Positions 54,312 through 62,103 of a stretch of 64,000 nt of DNA are shown piece after piece. Source of the stretch: Xiashengella succiniciproducens (GTDB taxonomy: Bacteria > Bacteroidota > Bacteroidia > Bacteroidales > Marinilabiliaceae); the NCBI RefSeq assembly GCF_023674465.1, contig NZ_CP098400.1, positions 372,001-436,000 on the forward strand. The letters run 5' to 3'. Made by a program: the position numbers and the translations under genes. The first letter of the stretch is position 1. Every line of letters begins with the position of its first letter. The notes below the pieces were generated by a model. It had not been told where the DNA came from, ran no database searches, and saw only the letters and a program-made list of their open reading frames with translations.

Positions 54312-55124
54312 ATGAGGAAATTTATGTTTTTTGCAGGCCTGATTATTCTTAGTCAGACCCTGGTTTTTTGCCAGAAGGCTAACCAGTCAGTAGTTGAGAT
54401 CGAAACTACTTACGGCACCATCGAGGTAATGCTCTATGATGATACCCCGCTTCACCGCGACAACTTCCTGAAGCTGGTTGAGGAAGGTTATTACAACGGA
54501 ACTCTGTTCCACAGGGTTATCGAAGAGTTTATGATTCAGGGCGGCGACCCGGACTCAAGAGGTGCTGCACCGGGTATGCGACTGGGTATGGGTGGACCAG
54601 ATTATCAGGTTGATGCTGAGATCCTTTATCCGGTTCATTTCCATAAGAGAGGTGCACTTGCAGCTGCAAGGATGAGCGATGCCGTTAATCCTGAGAAAAA
54701 GTCCTCAGGCTCACAGTTCTTTATCGTTCAGGGCAGGGTTCTCACAGACGAGGAACTGGATCAATTGGAGGCTATGAGTGCGGAACGCAAGCGTCAGGCC
54801 GTTATGATGAAATATGCTGAGCCCTACAGAGAACAAATTATGGCTTTTCAAGAGGCCAACGACCAGGAAGGCTTTATGGTCCTGCTGGAACAAATCATGG
54901 AGGAAGCTGCTGCAGAGATGGATACTATACAAGGTACTATAATTCCTGAAGACCTTAGGGAAGTGTACAAGACTGTCGGTGGTGTGCCTCATCTTGATGG
55001 CGATTATACAGTATTCGGCGAGGTAATCTCAGGTATGGATGTTGTTGATAAGATAGCTGCTGTCGAAACTGACTATACTGACAGACCCCTTGAGGATGTA
55101 GTAGTAAGTATTAAACTTAAATAA
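54312..55124 (+). CDS. Exported cyclophilin-type peptidyl-prolyl isomerase
   Basis: A proline isomerase for proteins in the envelope. It has 270 aa with a hydrophobic N-terminal segment (FMFFAGLIILSQTLVFC) whose Cys could also be lipidated. The cyclophilin core is intact: FHRVIEEFMIQGGD (catalytic Arg) and GSQFFIVQGR. An unusual helical insert of about 80 residues (LTDEELDQLEAMSAERKRQA onward) sits between the core and the VGGVPHLDGDYTVFGEV end. A paralogue follows after 7 nt, so the two form a tandem pair in one transcript. Confidence 0.93.
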   Translation: MRKFMFFAGLIILSQTLVFCQKANQSVVEIETTYGTIEVMLYDDTPLHRDNFLKLVEEGYYNGTLFHRVIEEFMIQGGDPDSRGAAPGMRLGMGGPDYQVDAEILYPVHFHKRGALAAARMSDAVNPEKKSSGSQFFIVQGRVLTDEELDQLEAMSAERKRQAVMMKYAEPYREQIMAFQEANDQEGFMVLLEQIMEEAAAEMDTIQGTIIPEDLREVYKTVGGVPHLDGDYTVFGEVISGMDVVDKIAAVETDYTDRPLEDVVVSIKLK

Positions 55125-55131
55125 ACAGGTA

Positions 55132-55950
55132 ATGCTGAGACGCGTCTTTTTGCTCCTTGTTGTTGCGGTACTGGCTTGTCCTTTTGCACTCGATGCCCAG
55201 GATGACTATTACTATGTTTTGATAAAGACCAACATGGGCAATATGCGGGTAAGGCTTTACAATGAGACTCCGGAACACCGCAAGGTATTCCTCCAACTGG
55301 CAAACAGCGGCCATTACAATGGCACGCTGTTTTACCGTGTAATAAAGAACTTTGTAGTTCAGGGAGGCTCTTCTGATTCACGCAAAGCCCCTGCAGGCAA
55401 GAGAATTGGCTATGGTGAGAGTTATAATATCAGCTCTGAATTTGTCAAAGACTGCTTTCACAAGAAGGGTGCCTTATGTGCTCCCCGTCAGCCTGAGAGT
55501 GTCAACCATTTCAAGATGTCTGATATTGCCCAGTTTTATATAGTTCACGGTCGGGTTTATACCGACGAGGAACTTGATAAGCTGGAGAAGGCAGTCAATA
55601 ATCCGATACTGAAGGAGTTGCGCGAGAGGTTTCTTGTGCCTCACAAGGAAGAGCTCGACAGACTGCGTGAAGAGGGCAAGATTGCCGAGTACAATGAACT
55701 GGCAAGGAAAATAAAGTCAGATATTGAATTTGAGTTCAGTGTCTCAAAGCATCTCAAGTTCACTCCCGAACAAAGGAAAGCCTATACTACTGTTGGTGGA
55801 ATACCTCAGCTGGATGGCGATTACACTGTGTTTGGCGAGGTAATCGAGGGCTTAGATGTACTGGACAAGATTGCTGCGCTGGAAACAGACAAGAACGACA
55901 GACCACTAAAGGATGTCGTTATCATATCTGTTGAAGAATCGTACAGGTGA
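55132..55950 (+). CDS. Second, divergent exported cyclophilin
   Basis: A tandem paralogue of the previous gene, 272 aa, with a signal peptide (VFLLLVVAVLACPFALDAQ). The core is more diverged: FYRVIKNFVVQGGS replaces FHRVI...QGGD and AQFYIVHGR replaces SQFFIVQGR, but the catalytic Arg and Gln remain. The same helical insert (YTDEELDKLEKAVNNP onward) is present. It may differ in activity or client. Its last 45 bases overlap the 3' end of the convergent NUDIX gene. Confidence 0.9.
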   Translation: MLRRVFLLLVVAVLACPFALDAQDDYYYVLIKTNMGNMRVRLYNETPEHRKVFLQLANSGHYNGTLFYRVIKNFVVQGGSSDSRKAPAGKRIGYGESYNISSEFVKDCFHKKGALCAPRQPESVNHFKMSDIAQFYIVHGRVYTDEELDKLEKAVNNPILKELRERFLVPHKEELDRLREEGKIAEYNELARKIKSDIEFEFSVSKHLKFTPEQRKAYTTVGGIPQLDGDYTVFGEVIEGLDVLDKIAALETDKNDRPLKDVVIISVEESYR

Positions 55951-56553
55951 ACTGCGCAATACCTCTTTTATAGAAGGATAGGTTTTTTCAAGTAGTTCCG
56001 GCAACATTTCGGGACTGACCCAGAATACAGAATCAATGCCTTCCTCGGTCTGTGGCCGGGGAAGGCTTTTTTCATAATACCTCATAAGGTACCAGTGGGT
56101 CTCCTTAAGTATTCTCTCCCCTTTATGACGGTAAGTGTGATAGGTCCGGGTTATTCTTTCTCTCAGCTCAAGGTTGCCTATCCCGCATTCCTCCTCGACT
56201 TCTCTGAGCGCTGCTGCTTCGAATGACTCTCCCTTCTCGACCTTGCCTTTAGGCAGGTCAAAGTATCCCAGACGATTGATTCCCAGAAATTCACTATAGT
56301 CCTCATTCCATACCAGACCCCCGGCTGCGGGAAGATTATTGAATAATGAGCGGAAGTCCTGCATCAGCTCATGCAGGTTGTGATGATAAACAAAGGCTTT
56401 TTCGAGCTTATCGTCCTCTTCAAAATCGTCTACATACTGTTGCAATTCGCCACGGCTACCGTATTTGAGGATGGAAGCAAATGAGCCGTCAAGGTCGGTT
56501 TCTATATTGTCGGTAAGCACCAAAAGACGGTCCTTGAAAAAGATTTTATACAT
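55906..56553 (-). CDS. NUDIX hydrolase
   Basis: A 215-aa protein with an N-terminal domain of about 90 residues and a NUDIX domain. The NUDIX box G-x5-E-x7-RE-x2-EE-x-G is complete in GKVEKGESFEAAALREVEEECG (residues near 117-138). The nucleotide-diphosphate substrate cannot be read from this. It is convergent with the second cyclophilin, overlapping it by 45 bases, and divergent from pyrE. Confidence 0.88.
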   Translation of the reverse strand: MYKIFFKDRLLVLTDNIETDLDGSFASILKYGSRGELQQYVDDFEEDDKLEKAFVYHHNLHELMQDFRSLFNNLPAAGGLVWNEDYSEFLGINRLGYFDLPKGKVEKGESFEAAALREVEEECGIGNLELRERITRTYHTYRHKGERILKETHWYLMRYYEKSLPRPQTEEGIDSVFWVSPEMLPELLEKTYPSIKEVLRSSPVRFFNRYDNDIL

Positions 56554-56557
56554 TTGC
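56550..56557 (+). promoter_or_regulatory. Promoter -7 box for pyrE
   Basis: TACATTTG is a perfect TAnnTTTG box 35 bases before pyrE. It overlaps the start codon of the divergent NUDIX gene. The -33 element is not clear. Confidence 0.5.
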
Positions 56558-56591
56558 GGAGAGCTTATTTCGAAATCGTTAACTACTTTAT

Positions 56592-57221
56592 ATGAATAGA
56601 GAAGAGACTATAGCAAATCATCTGCTGCAAATTAAAGCAATAAAATTGCAACCGGCAAACCCCTTTACATGGGCATCTGGCTGGAAATCGCCGATCTATT
56701 GCGACAATCGCAAGACCTTGTCATTCCCAGTGGTGCGTGATTATATCAAAGAGCAGTTTGCTGCCCTTGTAAAGGAGAAATATGCTGATGCTGACGTGAT
56801 TGCCGGTGTTGCTACAGGAGCCATCGCCATTGGTGCGCTGGTTGCCGACCTGCTAGGCAAGCCCTTTATCTATATACGTTCAGCTCCCAAAGGTCACGGA
56901 CTTGAAAACCTAATAGAAGGAGTGCTAGAACCCGGTCAGAAGGTTGTAATTATCGAAGATCTTATTTCGACTGGTGGTAGCAGCCTTAAGGCTGTTGAGG
57001 CAGTTAGAAATGCCGGCGGTAATGTGATGGGTATGCTTGCAATTTTTTCCTATGGCTTTAATACAGCCGTCGAGAACTTCAATGCTGCCGATGTCAAACT
57101 TGATACCCTGAGCAACTATGAAGTTTTGATAAAGGTGGCTGTAGACAAAGGCTTTGTAGGAAATAACGAACTAGATACCCTTGCTGCATGGAGAAAGGAT
57201 CCGGCTTCATGGAGTGTATAA
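56592..57221 (+). CDS. pyrE: Orotate phosphoribosyltransferase
   Basis: Makes orotidine monophosphate in de novo pyrimidine synthesis. It has 209 aa. The PRPP loop VVIIEDLISTGGSSLKAV (near 116-133) is intact, and ASGWKSPIYCDNR and IRSAPKGHG are the expected substrate-contact segments. It stands alone, with 9 bases to the convergent birA stop. Confidence 0.96.
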   Translation: MNREETIANHLLQIKAIKLQPANPFTWASGWKSPIYCDNRKTLSFPVVRDYIKEQFAALVKEKYADADVIAGVATGAIAIGALVADLLGKPFIYIRSAPKGHGLENLIEGVLEPGQKVVIIEDLISTGGSSLKAVEAVRNAGGNVMGMLAIFSYGFNTAVENFNAADVKLDTLSNYEVLIKVAVDKGFVGNNELDTLAAWRKDPASWSV

Positions 57222-57230
57222 TCATATGTG

Positions 57231-57971
57231 TCAGATAACAAATTCCACCTCTTTAAATGCATATTCCCTAAGGCTGCCGTCAGGCAGCCTTAGTACTAAA
57301 TGCCCCTCTGGTTTTACAGAGTGAAAGCTTGCCTCAAAAACGCCATTTTCATCCCTATAGCTGTGCATACCCCTGTTGCGATAGAGGTTGGCATAGTATT
57401 CGTCGAAGAGCTGTATGGGATCCTGAATAGTGGCAAATTCCGAATAACGTTTTATAAATGAATTGAGGATATCCTTCATTACAGTGTCCCTGTCGTGGGT
57501 CTTTCCACTGATCTGACACAGGGAAATGGGATTTGGTATATCTGGGCTGAAGGTCACCTGATTGAGGTTTAGACCGATTCCTATTATTGAAGAGGATATC
57601 TGCCTGCCTTTGAGATTGTTTTCAATTAGGATTCCTGCAAGTTTTTTATCACCTGAATAGATATCATTGGGCCACTTGATTCTGAATTCATTTCCAAATG
57701 GCTTTAGCACATCAAGGATGGACAGAGTGATTAGCTGGGTTATTTCAAATTGGTTGTTTATATCAATGAAATAGGGCTTGATGAGGAATGAGAAGGTAAG
57801 GTTCAATCCTTCGGTACTTTCCCATCTGGTACCTTGACGGCCCCTGCCTGCCGTCTGGTAGTCTGCAACCACCGATGTAAACTCCGCTATTGAGCGTTCA
57901 GTAGCCATCTCTTTAAGCTGCTGGTTAGTAGAGTCGAGTGATTTAAAATATTCAATCTTAGGAGCTTGCAT
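57231..57971 (-). CDS. birA: Biotin--[acetyl-CoA-carboxylase] ligase
   Basis: Attaches biotin to carboxylase subunits. It has 246 aa and only the catalytic and small C-terminal domains: the AGRGRQGTRWES biotin/ATP loop (near 42) and KWPNDIYSGDKKLAGILIE (near 109) are clear. There is no N-terminal helix-turn-helix, so unlike E. coli BirA it is not a repressor. It is divergent from rsfS. Confidence 0.95.
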   Translation of the reverse strand: MQAPKIEYFKSLDSTNQQLKEMATERSIAEFTSVVADYQTAGRGRQGTRWESTEGLNLTFSFLIKPYFIDINNQFEITQLITLSILDVLKPFGNEFRIKWPNDIYSGDKKLAGILIENNLKGRQISSSIIGIGLNLNQVTFSPDIPNPISLCQISGKTHDRDTVMKDILNSFIKRYSEFATIQDPIQLFDEYYANLYRNRGMHSYRDENGVFEASFHSVKPEGHLVLRLPDGSLREYAFKEVEFVI

Positions 57972-58052
57972 TGCAATTTTGTTTTTCCGACCTTTTCAGT
58001 GAACTGCCTGTTTTAGCGGGACAAATTAACTATTAATATGCTTTGAAAGTAT

Positions 58053-58060
58053 TATCTTTG
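58053..58060 (+). promoter_or_regulatory. Promoter -7 box for rsfS-ftsH
   Basis: TATCTTTG is a perfect TAnnTTTG box 67 bases before the rsfS ATG. The -33 element is unclear. Confidence 0.48.
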
Positions 58061-58127
58061 GGTTTTATTTAGAGAGTATATTTGCAGTAAACTGTGATAA
58101 ATACAGCTGGAAGGAGAAATATATAGA

Positions 58128-58517
58128 ATGGCAGAAAAACAAGAAACTCTTAGCTCAAAGCAACTTGTAGAAGCAGTAATTGAAGGGATTCAGGAGAGGA
58201 AGGGTGTTAACATTACTGTTCTCGACTTGACTTCAATAGAGAACACAATCACAGACTATTTTGTTATATGTGACGGCGACAGCAATATTCATGTTGATTC
58301 TATTGCAGATTCAGTAGTTGAATATGTTAGGGAATACTACAGTCAAAAGCCTTACCATGTGGAAGGGCGTGAGAATGCGCAGTGGGTGCTAATCGACTAT
58401 TTGAATGTTGTCGTTCATGTGTTCCAACGCAGGATCAGGGAGTTTTATAATCTGGAGGCATTGTGGGCTGATGCCGGACGCAGGGATATCCCCAATCCGG
58501 AATTATTCAGACAATAA
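58128..58517 (+). CDS. rsfS: Ribosomal silencing factor RsfS
   Basis: Binds L14 and blocks subunit joining when growth slows. It has 129 aa. Family segments are visible: VLDLTSIENTITDYFVICDGDSNIHV, and the GRENAQWVLIDYLNVVVHVFQRRIREFYNLEALWADA end. It starts a unit with ftsH, 13 bases away. Confidence 0.95.
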   Translation: MAEKQETLSSKQLVEAVIEGIQERKGVNITVLDLTSIENTITDYFVICDGDSNIHVDSIADSVVEYVREYYSQKPYHVEGRENAQWVLIDYLNVVVHVFQRRIREFYNLEALWADAGRRDIPNPELFRQ

Positions 58518-58530
58518 TTGAAATAATAGA

Positions 58531-60558
58531 ATGGCAGAAGAGAAGAAAAATATTAACAAGGAAAAAGACAGACAGGGTGGTACGCCTAAGCTGCCGCAGT
58601 TCAATGTATATTGGATCTATGCGATAATCTTTGCAGTACTTATAGGCATCACTATGCTTGGTGGTGGACAAACCCCTAAGACCGTTCCATGGAGCGTTTT
58701 TGAAAACAAAGTGCTTCCGGGCGGGGATGTTTCCAAGATAGTAGTAATATCTAACAAGGGTGAGGCAGAGGTAACATTAAACGAGGACGCATTAAGTAAG
58801 TACAGTGATATTCTCGGTGATAACAAAAGGTTTCCCCGCACTGGACCTCACCTGTTAGTAAAGATCCCAAGCATTGATATCTTTTACGAGGCACGTAAGA
58901 CTGTTGAGGATACCCAGGGTATTGTTATACCTTATGAATTTGAGGATCGGACTAATATGTTTCGTGACTTCTTTGTAATGATGCTTCCCTTCTTGCTCAT
59001 CATAGGTATCTGGGTTTTCTTCTTCAGGAGGATGAGTTCCCAAGGCGGAAGTGGTGGTTCAGGCGGCATTTTCAGCGTTGGAAAATCAAAGGCTCGTATG
59101 TTTGACAAAGACAGCGGCATCTCCGTTACTTTCAAGGATGTTGCAGGTCTTGCAGAAGCCAAGATAGAGCTTGAAGAGATAGTTGAATTTCTTAAGAAGC
59201 CCGAGAAGTTTACCGAACTAGGTGGTAAAATACCCAAAGGAGCCCTGCTTGTAGGCCCTCCCGGAACTGGAAAAACCCTTCTTGCAAAGGCTGTTGCAGG
59301 TGAGGCCAACGTCCCTTTCTTCAGCATGTCGGGTTCTGACTTTGTTGAAATGTTTGTTGGTGTTGGTGCTTCAAGGGTGCGTGACCTGTTCAAAAAGGCC
59401 AAGGAGAAAGCTCCCTGTATCGTCTTTATCGATGAGATTGATGCCATAGGTCGTGCCAGGGGCAAGAACGTCAACTTCGGCGGTAATGATGAGCGTGAGA
59501 ATACTCTCAACCAGCTGCTTACCGAGATGGATGGTTTTGCATCCAACAGTGGTGTTATTATACTTGCTGCGACCAACCGTGCAGATATACTTGACAGGGC
59601 TCTTATGCGTGCCGGCCGGTTCGACAGGCAGATTGCTGTCGAACTGCCTGATCTTAACGAACGCAAGGAGATCTTTGAGGTTCACCTTCGTCCGCTTCGT
59701 CTGGCTGAGGATGTACAGTCAGAGTTTATGGCACGTCAGACCCCGGGATTCTCAGGTGCTGACATTGCAAATGTATGTAATGAAGCTGCCCTGATAGCAG
59801 CCAGAAAGAGCAAGAAACTTGTAGGCAAGGAAGACTTCCTCGATGCTGTCGACCGCATCGTTGGTGGTCTTGAAAAGAAAAACAAGATAATATCAAAGGA
59901 TGAGAAAAGGGCTGTAGCTTATCACGAGTCGGGCCATGCTACTATAAGCTGGCTGCTTGAGCATGCTCATCCTCTTGTTAAAGTCACTATTGTGCCTCGT
60001 GGGAAAGCGCTGGGTGCAGCCTGGTACCTGCCCGAGGAGAGGTCCCTCAATACCTATGAGCAAATGCTCGATGAGATGTGTGCGACCCTCGGAGGTCGCG
60101 CAGCCGAGGAGGTTGTCTTTGGCCGCATTTCAACAGGTGCATTGAATGATCTTGAAAAAGTTACACGTCAGGCTACGGCAATGGTTTCTTTCTTTGGTAT
60201 GAGCCCTAAAATAGGAAACCTGAGCTACTATGATTCTACCGGACAGAGTGATTATACCTTTAGTAAGCCTTATAGCGAGATGACTGCCCAGGTCATTGAT
60301 GAAGAGATAAAGAGAATCGTCGAGGAGCAGTACCAAAGGGCTAAGGATATTCTGACTGCCAATATGGAGAAGCTGAATCAGCTTGCAGGACTTCTGCTTG
60401 AAAAGGAAGTGATTTTTAGTGAAGATCTGGAGCATATCTTTGGTAAGCGCCAGGTTACCGGGCACGTAATAGACGAGGAAAACCATGAAGCTAAGGAGCA
60501 TTCCGGAGGTAGCGAAGACAATGAGGACTCTGTCACTCAGTCCGCAGATAATGTGTAG
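58531..60558 (+). CDS. ftsH: ATP-dependent zinc metalloprotease FtsH
   Basis: A membrane-anchored AAA+ protease that degrades membrane and regulatory proteins. It has 675 aa. Two N-terminal transmembrane segments (about 26-45 and 147-167) flank a periplasmic domain. Walker A GPPGTGKTLLAK (near 245), Walker B FIDEIDAIGR, the SRH region ATNRADILDRALMRAGRFDRQ and the zinc site HESGH (near 466) are all intact. The acidic tail (residues 650-675) is typical. cdsA and psd follow on the same strand. Confidence 0.98.
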   Translation: MAEEKKNINKEKDRQGGTPKLPQFNVYWIYAIIFAVLIGITMLGGGQTPKTVPWSVFENKVLPGGDVSKIVVISNKGEAEVTLNEDALSKYSDILGDNKRFPRTGPHLLVKIPSIDIFYEARKTVEDTQGIVIPYEFEDRTNMFRDFFVMMLPFLLIIGIWVFFFRRMSSQGGSGGSGGIFSVGKSKARMFDKDSGISVTFKDVAGLAEAKIELEEIVEFLKKPEKFTELGGKIPKGALLVGPPGTGKTLLAKAVAGEANVPFFSMSGSDFVEMFVGVGASRVRDLFKKAKEKAPCIVFIDEIDAIGRARGKNVNFGGNDERENTLNQLLTEMDGFASNSGVIILAATNRADILDRALMRAGRFDRQIAVELPDLNERKEIFEVHLRPLRLAEDVQSEFMARQTPGFSGADIANVCNEAALIAARKSKKLVGKEDFLDAVDRIVGGLEKKNKIISKDEKRAVAYHESGHATISWLLEHAHPLVKVTIVPRGKALGAAWYLPEERSLNTYEQMLDEMCATLGGRAAEEVVFGRISTGALNDLEKVTRQATAMVSFFGMSPKIGNLSYYDSTGQSDYTFSKPYSEMTAQVIDEEIKRIVEEQYQRAKDILTANMEKLNQLAGLLLEKEVIFSEDLEHIFGKRQVTGHVIDEENHEAKEHSGGSEDNEDSVTQSADNV

Positions 60559-60581
60559 TTTTTAAAACACTTTATTTCTGT

Positions 60582-60589
60582 TATTTTTG
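60582..60589 (+). promoter_or_regulatory. Possible -7 box for cdsA-psd
   Basis: TATTTTTG matches TAnnTTTG 37 bases before the cdsA GTG, in the 68-base gap after ftsH. No -33 element is clear, so this is only a candidate. Confidence 0.35.
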
Positions 60590-60626
60590 TGCTATTCGTT
60601 CGAATGTTTATTTAATATTTTGCTGA

Positions 60627-61436
60627 GTGAGCAATTTCTTTAAGCGCCTGATAACAGGGACTGTCTTCGTAACGGTCATTGTTGCAGGTATTTTGTGGAG
60701 CCAATATTCATACTTCCTTGTATTTCTGACTGCTGTGCTGCTGGGAATACTTGAGTTTTCGGGAATCTTGAAGTCAGGTAGGATGAATGTTGATCGTACT
60801 CTGGCTTTGTTGACAGGTTTATTTTGGTACGCATGTACCTTCCTGATTCTGGCCGGGAAGATTAATGCCGTCTGGCTTTCGTTGATTATTCCAATGAGCT
60901 TGCTTGTTTTTGTTGTCGAACTATACAGGAAGTCTGACACCCCACTTCAGAACATTGCTGCCACCCTTTTGGTGCCTTTGTATATAGCCCTGCCCTTTTC
61001 TGCATTGCACTACCTGGTGTTTTTCACAGGGGAGTATGTATCCTCGCTATTGCTGGGCTTCTTTGTCCTGGTATGGTCGAATGATACAGGTGCATATCTG
61101 GTGGGAGTCACCCTTGGAAAGCACAAACTTTTTCCTGGAATCTCTCCCAAGAAGAGTTGGGAAGGGTTTGTTGGCGGTGTTATATTTGCCCAACTGGCAG
61201 CCTATTTTATTTCAATGACAGGTGCGGCTCCCGATTTGATACACTGGATGGCTATTGCGCTTATAGTATCAGTGGTTGGTACATATGGCGATCTGGTTGA
61301 ATCTATGATTAAGAGGAGCTTTGATCTGAAGGACTCAGGTAATATTCTGCCGGGACACGGAGGCATTCTGGATCGTTTTGATGCAGTGCTTTTTGCAGCC
61401 CCAATGATTTGTGTATATTTGATGTTGTTGCTATAG
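60627..61436 (+). CDS. cdsA: Phosphatidate cytidylyltransferase
   Basis: Makes CDP-diacylglycerol from phosphatidate and CTP. It has 269 aa and about seven hydrophobic segments. The signature SPKKSWEGFVGGV (near 173) and the C-terminal DLVESMIKRSFDLKDSGNILPGHGGILDRFD are intact. The start is GTG 60627. It is followed after 17 bases by psd, so one transcript covers two steps of phosphatidylethanolamine synthesis. Confidence 0.96.
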   Translation: MSNFFKRLITGTVFVTVIVAGILWSQYSYFLVFLTAVLLGILEFSGILKSGRMNVDRTLALLTGLFWYACTFLILAGKINAVWLSLIIPMSLLVFVVELYRKSDTPLQNIAATLLVPLYIALPFSALHYLVFFTGEYVSSLLLGFFVLVWSNDTGAYLVGVTLGKHKLFPGISPKKSWEGFVGGVIFAQLAAYFISMTGAAPDLIHWMAIALIVSVVGTYGDLVESMIKRSFDLKDSGNILPGHGGILDRFDAVLFAAPMICVYLMLLL

Positions 61437-61453
61437 ATTTTAATTGAAAATAT

Positions 61454-62101
61454 ATGACCATCCACAAAGAAGGATTTAAGATCATCGGAGTAACTTTTGT
61501 TGCATTAATTCTGGTGAATTTTTTTCTCAGGAACTGCCCATCTGCTCTGCCATGGAGTGTGGGTATTTCTACGCTGCTGTTGCTTGCAGTTGTGAATTTC
61601 TTCCGTAGTCCCGTCAGGGAGGGTTTCTTGCATGGCAATGCAATAATTGCTCCTGCGGATGGTAAGGTAGTAGTCATTGAAGAAGTTGAGGAGAATGAAT
61701 TCCTGAAAGGCAAAGCTGTTCAGGTTTCAATTTTTATGAGCATCTTCGATGTACATATCAACTGGTATCCTCTTTCAGGTGCTATCAGATACTTCAAACA
61801 CCATAGTGGTCGCTTTATGGCTGCTCACCTGCCCAAGGCTTCAACTGAAAACGAACGTACTACTGTCGCCATAGAGCATGAAAACGGTAGCGTAATAGTT
61901 GTGCGCCAGATTGCCGGAGCAGTTGCCCGCAGAATTGTGTGCTATGCAAAAGATGCCGACAAAGCCGTTCAGGGTGAGCAAATGGGCTTTATTAAGTTTG
62001 GCTCAAGAGTTGACATCTATCTCCCTGTTGGTTCAAGGATAGATGTTAAACGGGGACAGATAGTAAGAGGAAGGCAGACCATCATAGGATGGTTGGAATA
62101 G
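61454..62101 (+). CDS. psd: Phosphatidylserine decarboxylase (proenzyme)
   Basis: Forms phosphatidylethanolamine. It has 215 aa, the short archaeal-like type also used by many Bacteroidota. N-terminal hydrophobic segments precede the catalytic domain; IFMSIFDVHINWYP and the self-cleavage KFGSRVD (Gly-Ser near 178) are present, so a pyruvoyl form is expected. It follows cdsA. Its stop is 2 bases from the convergent sensor-phosphatase stop. Confidence 0.95.
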   Translation: MTIHKEGFKIIGVTFVALILVNFFLRNCPSALPWSVGISTLLLLAVVNFFRSPVREGFLHGNAIIAPADGKVVVIEEVEENEFLKGKAVQVSIFMSIFDVHINWYPLSGAIRYFKHHSGRFMAAHLPKASTENERTTVAIEHENGSVIVVRQIAGAVARRIVCYAKDADKAVQGEQMGFIKFGSRVDIYLPVGSRIDVKRGQIVRGRQTIIGWLE

Positions 62102-62103
62102 TA

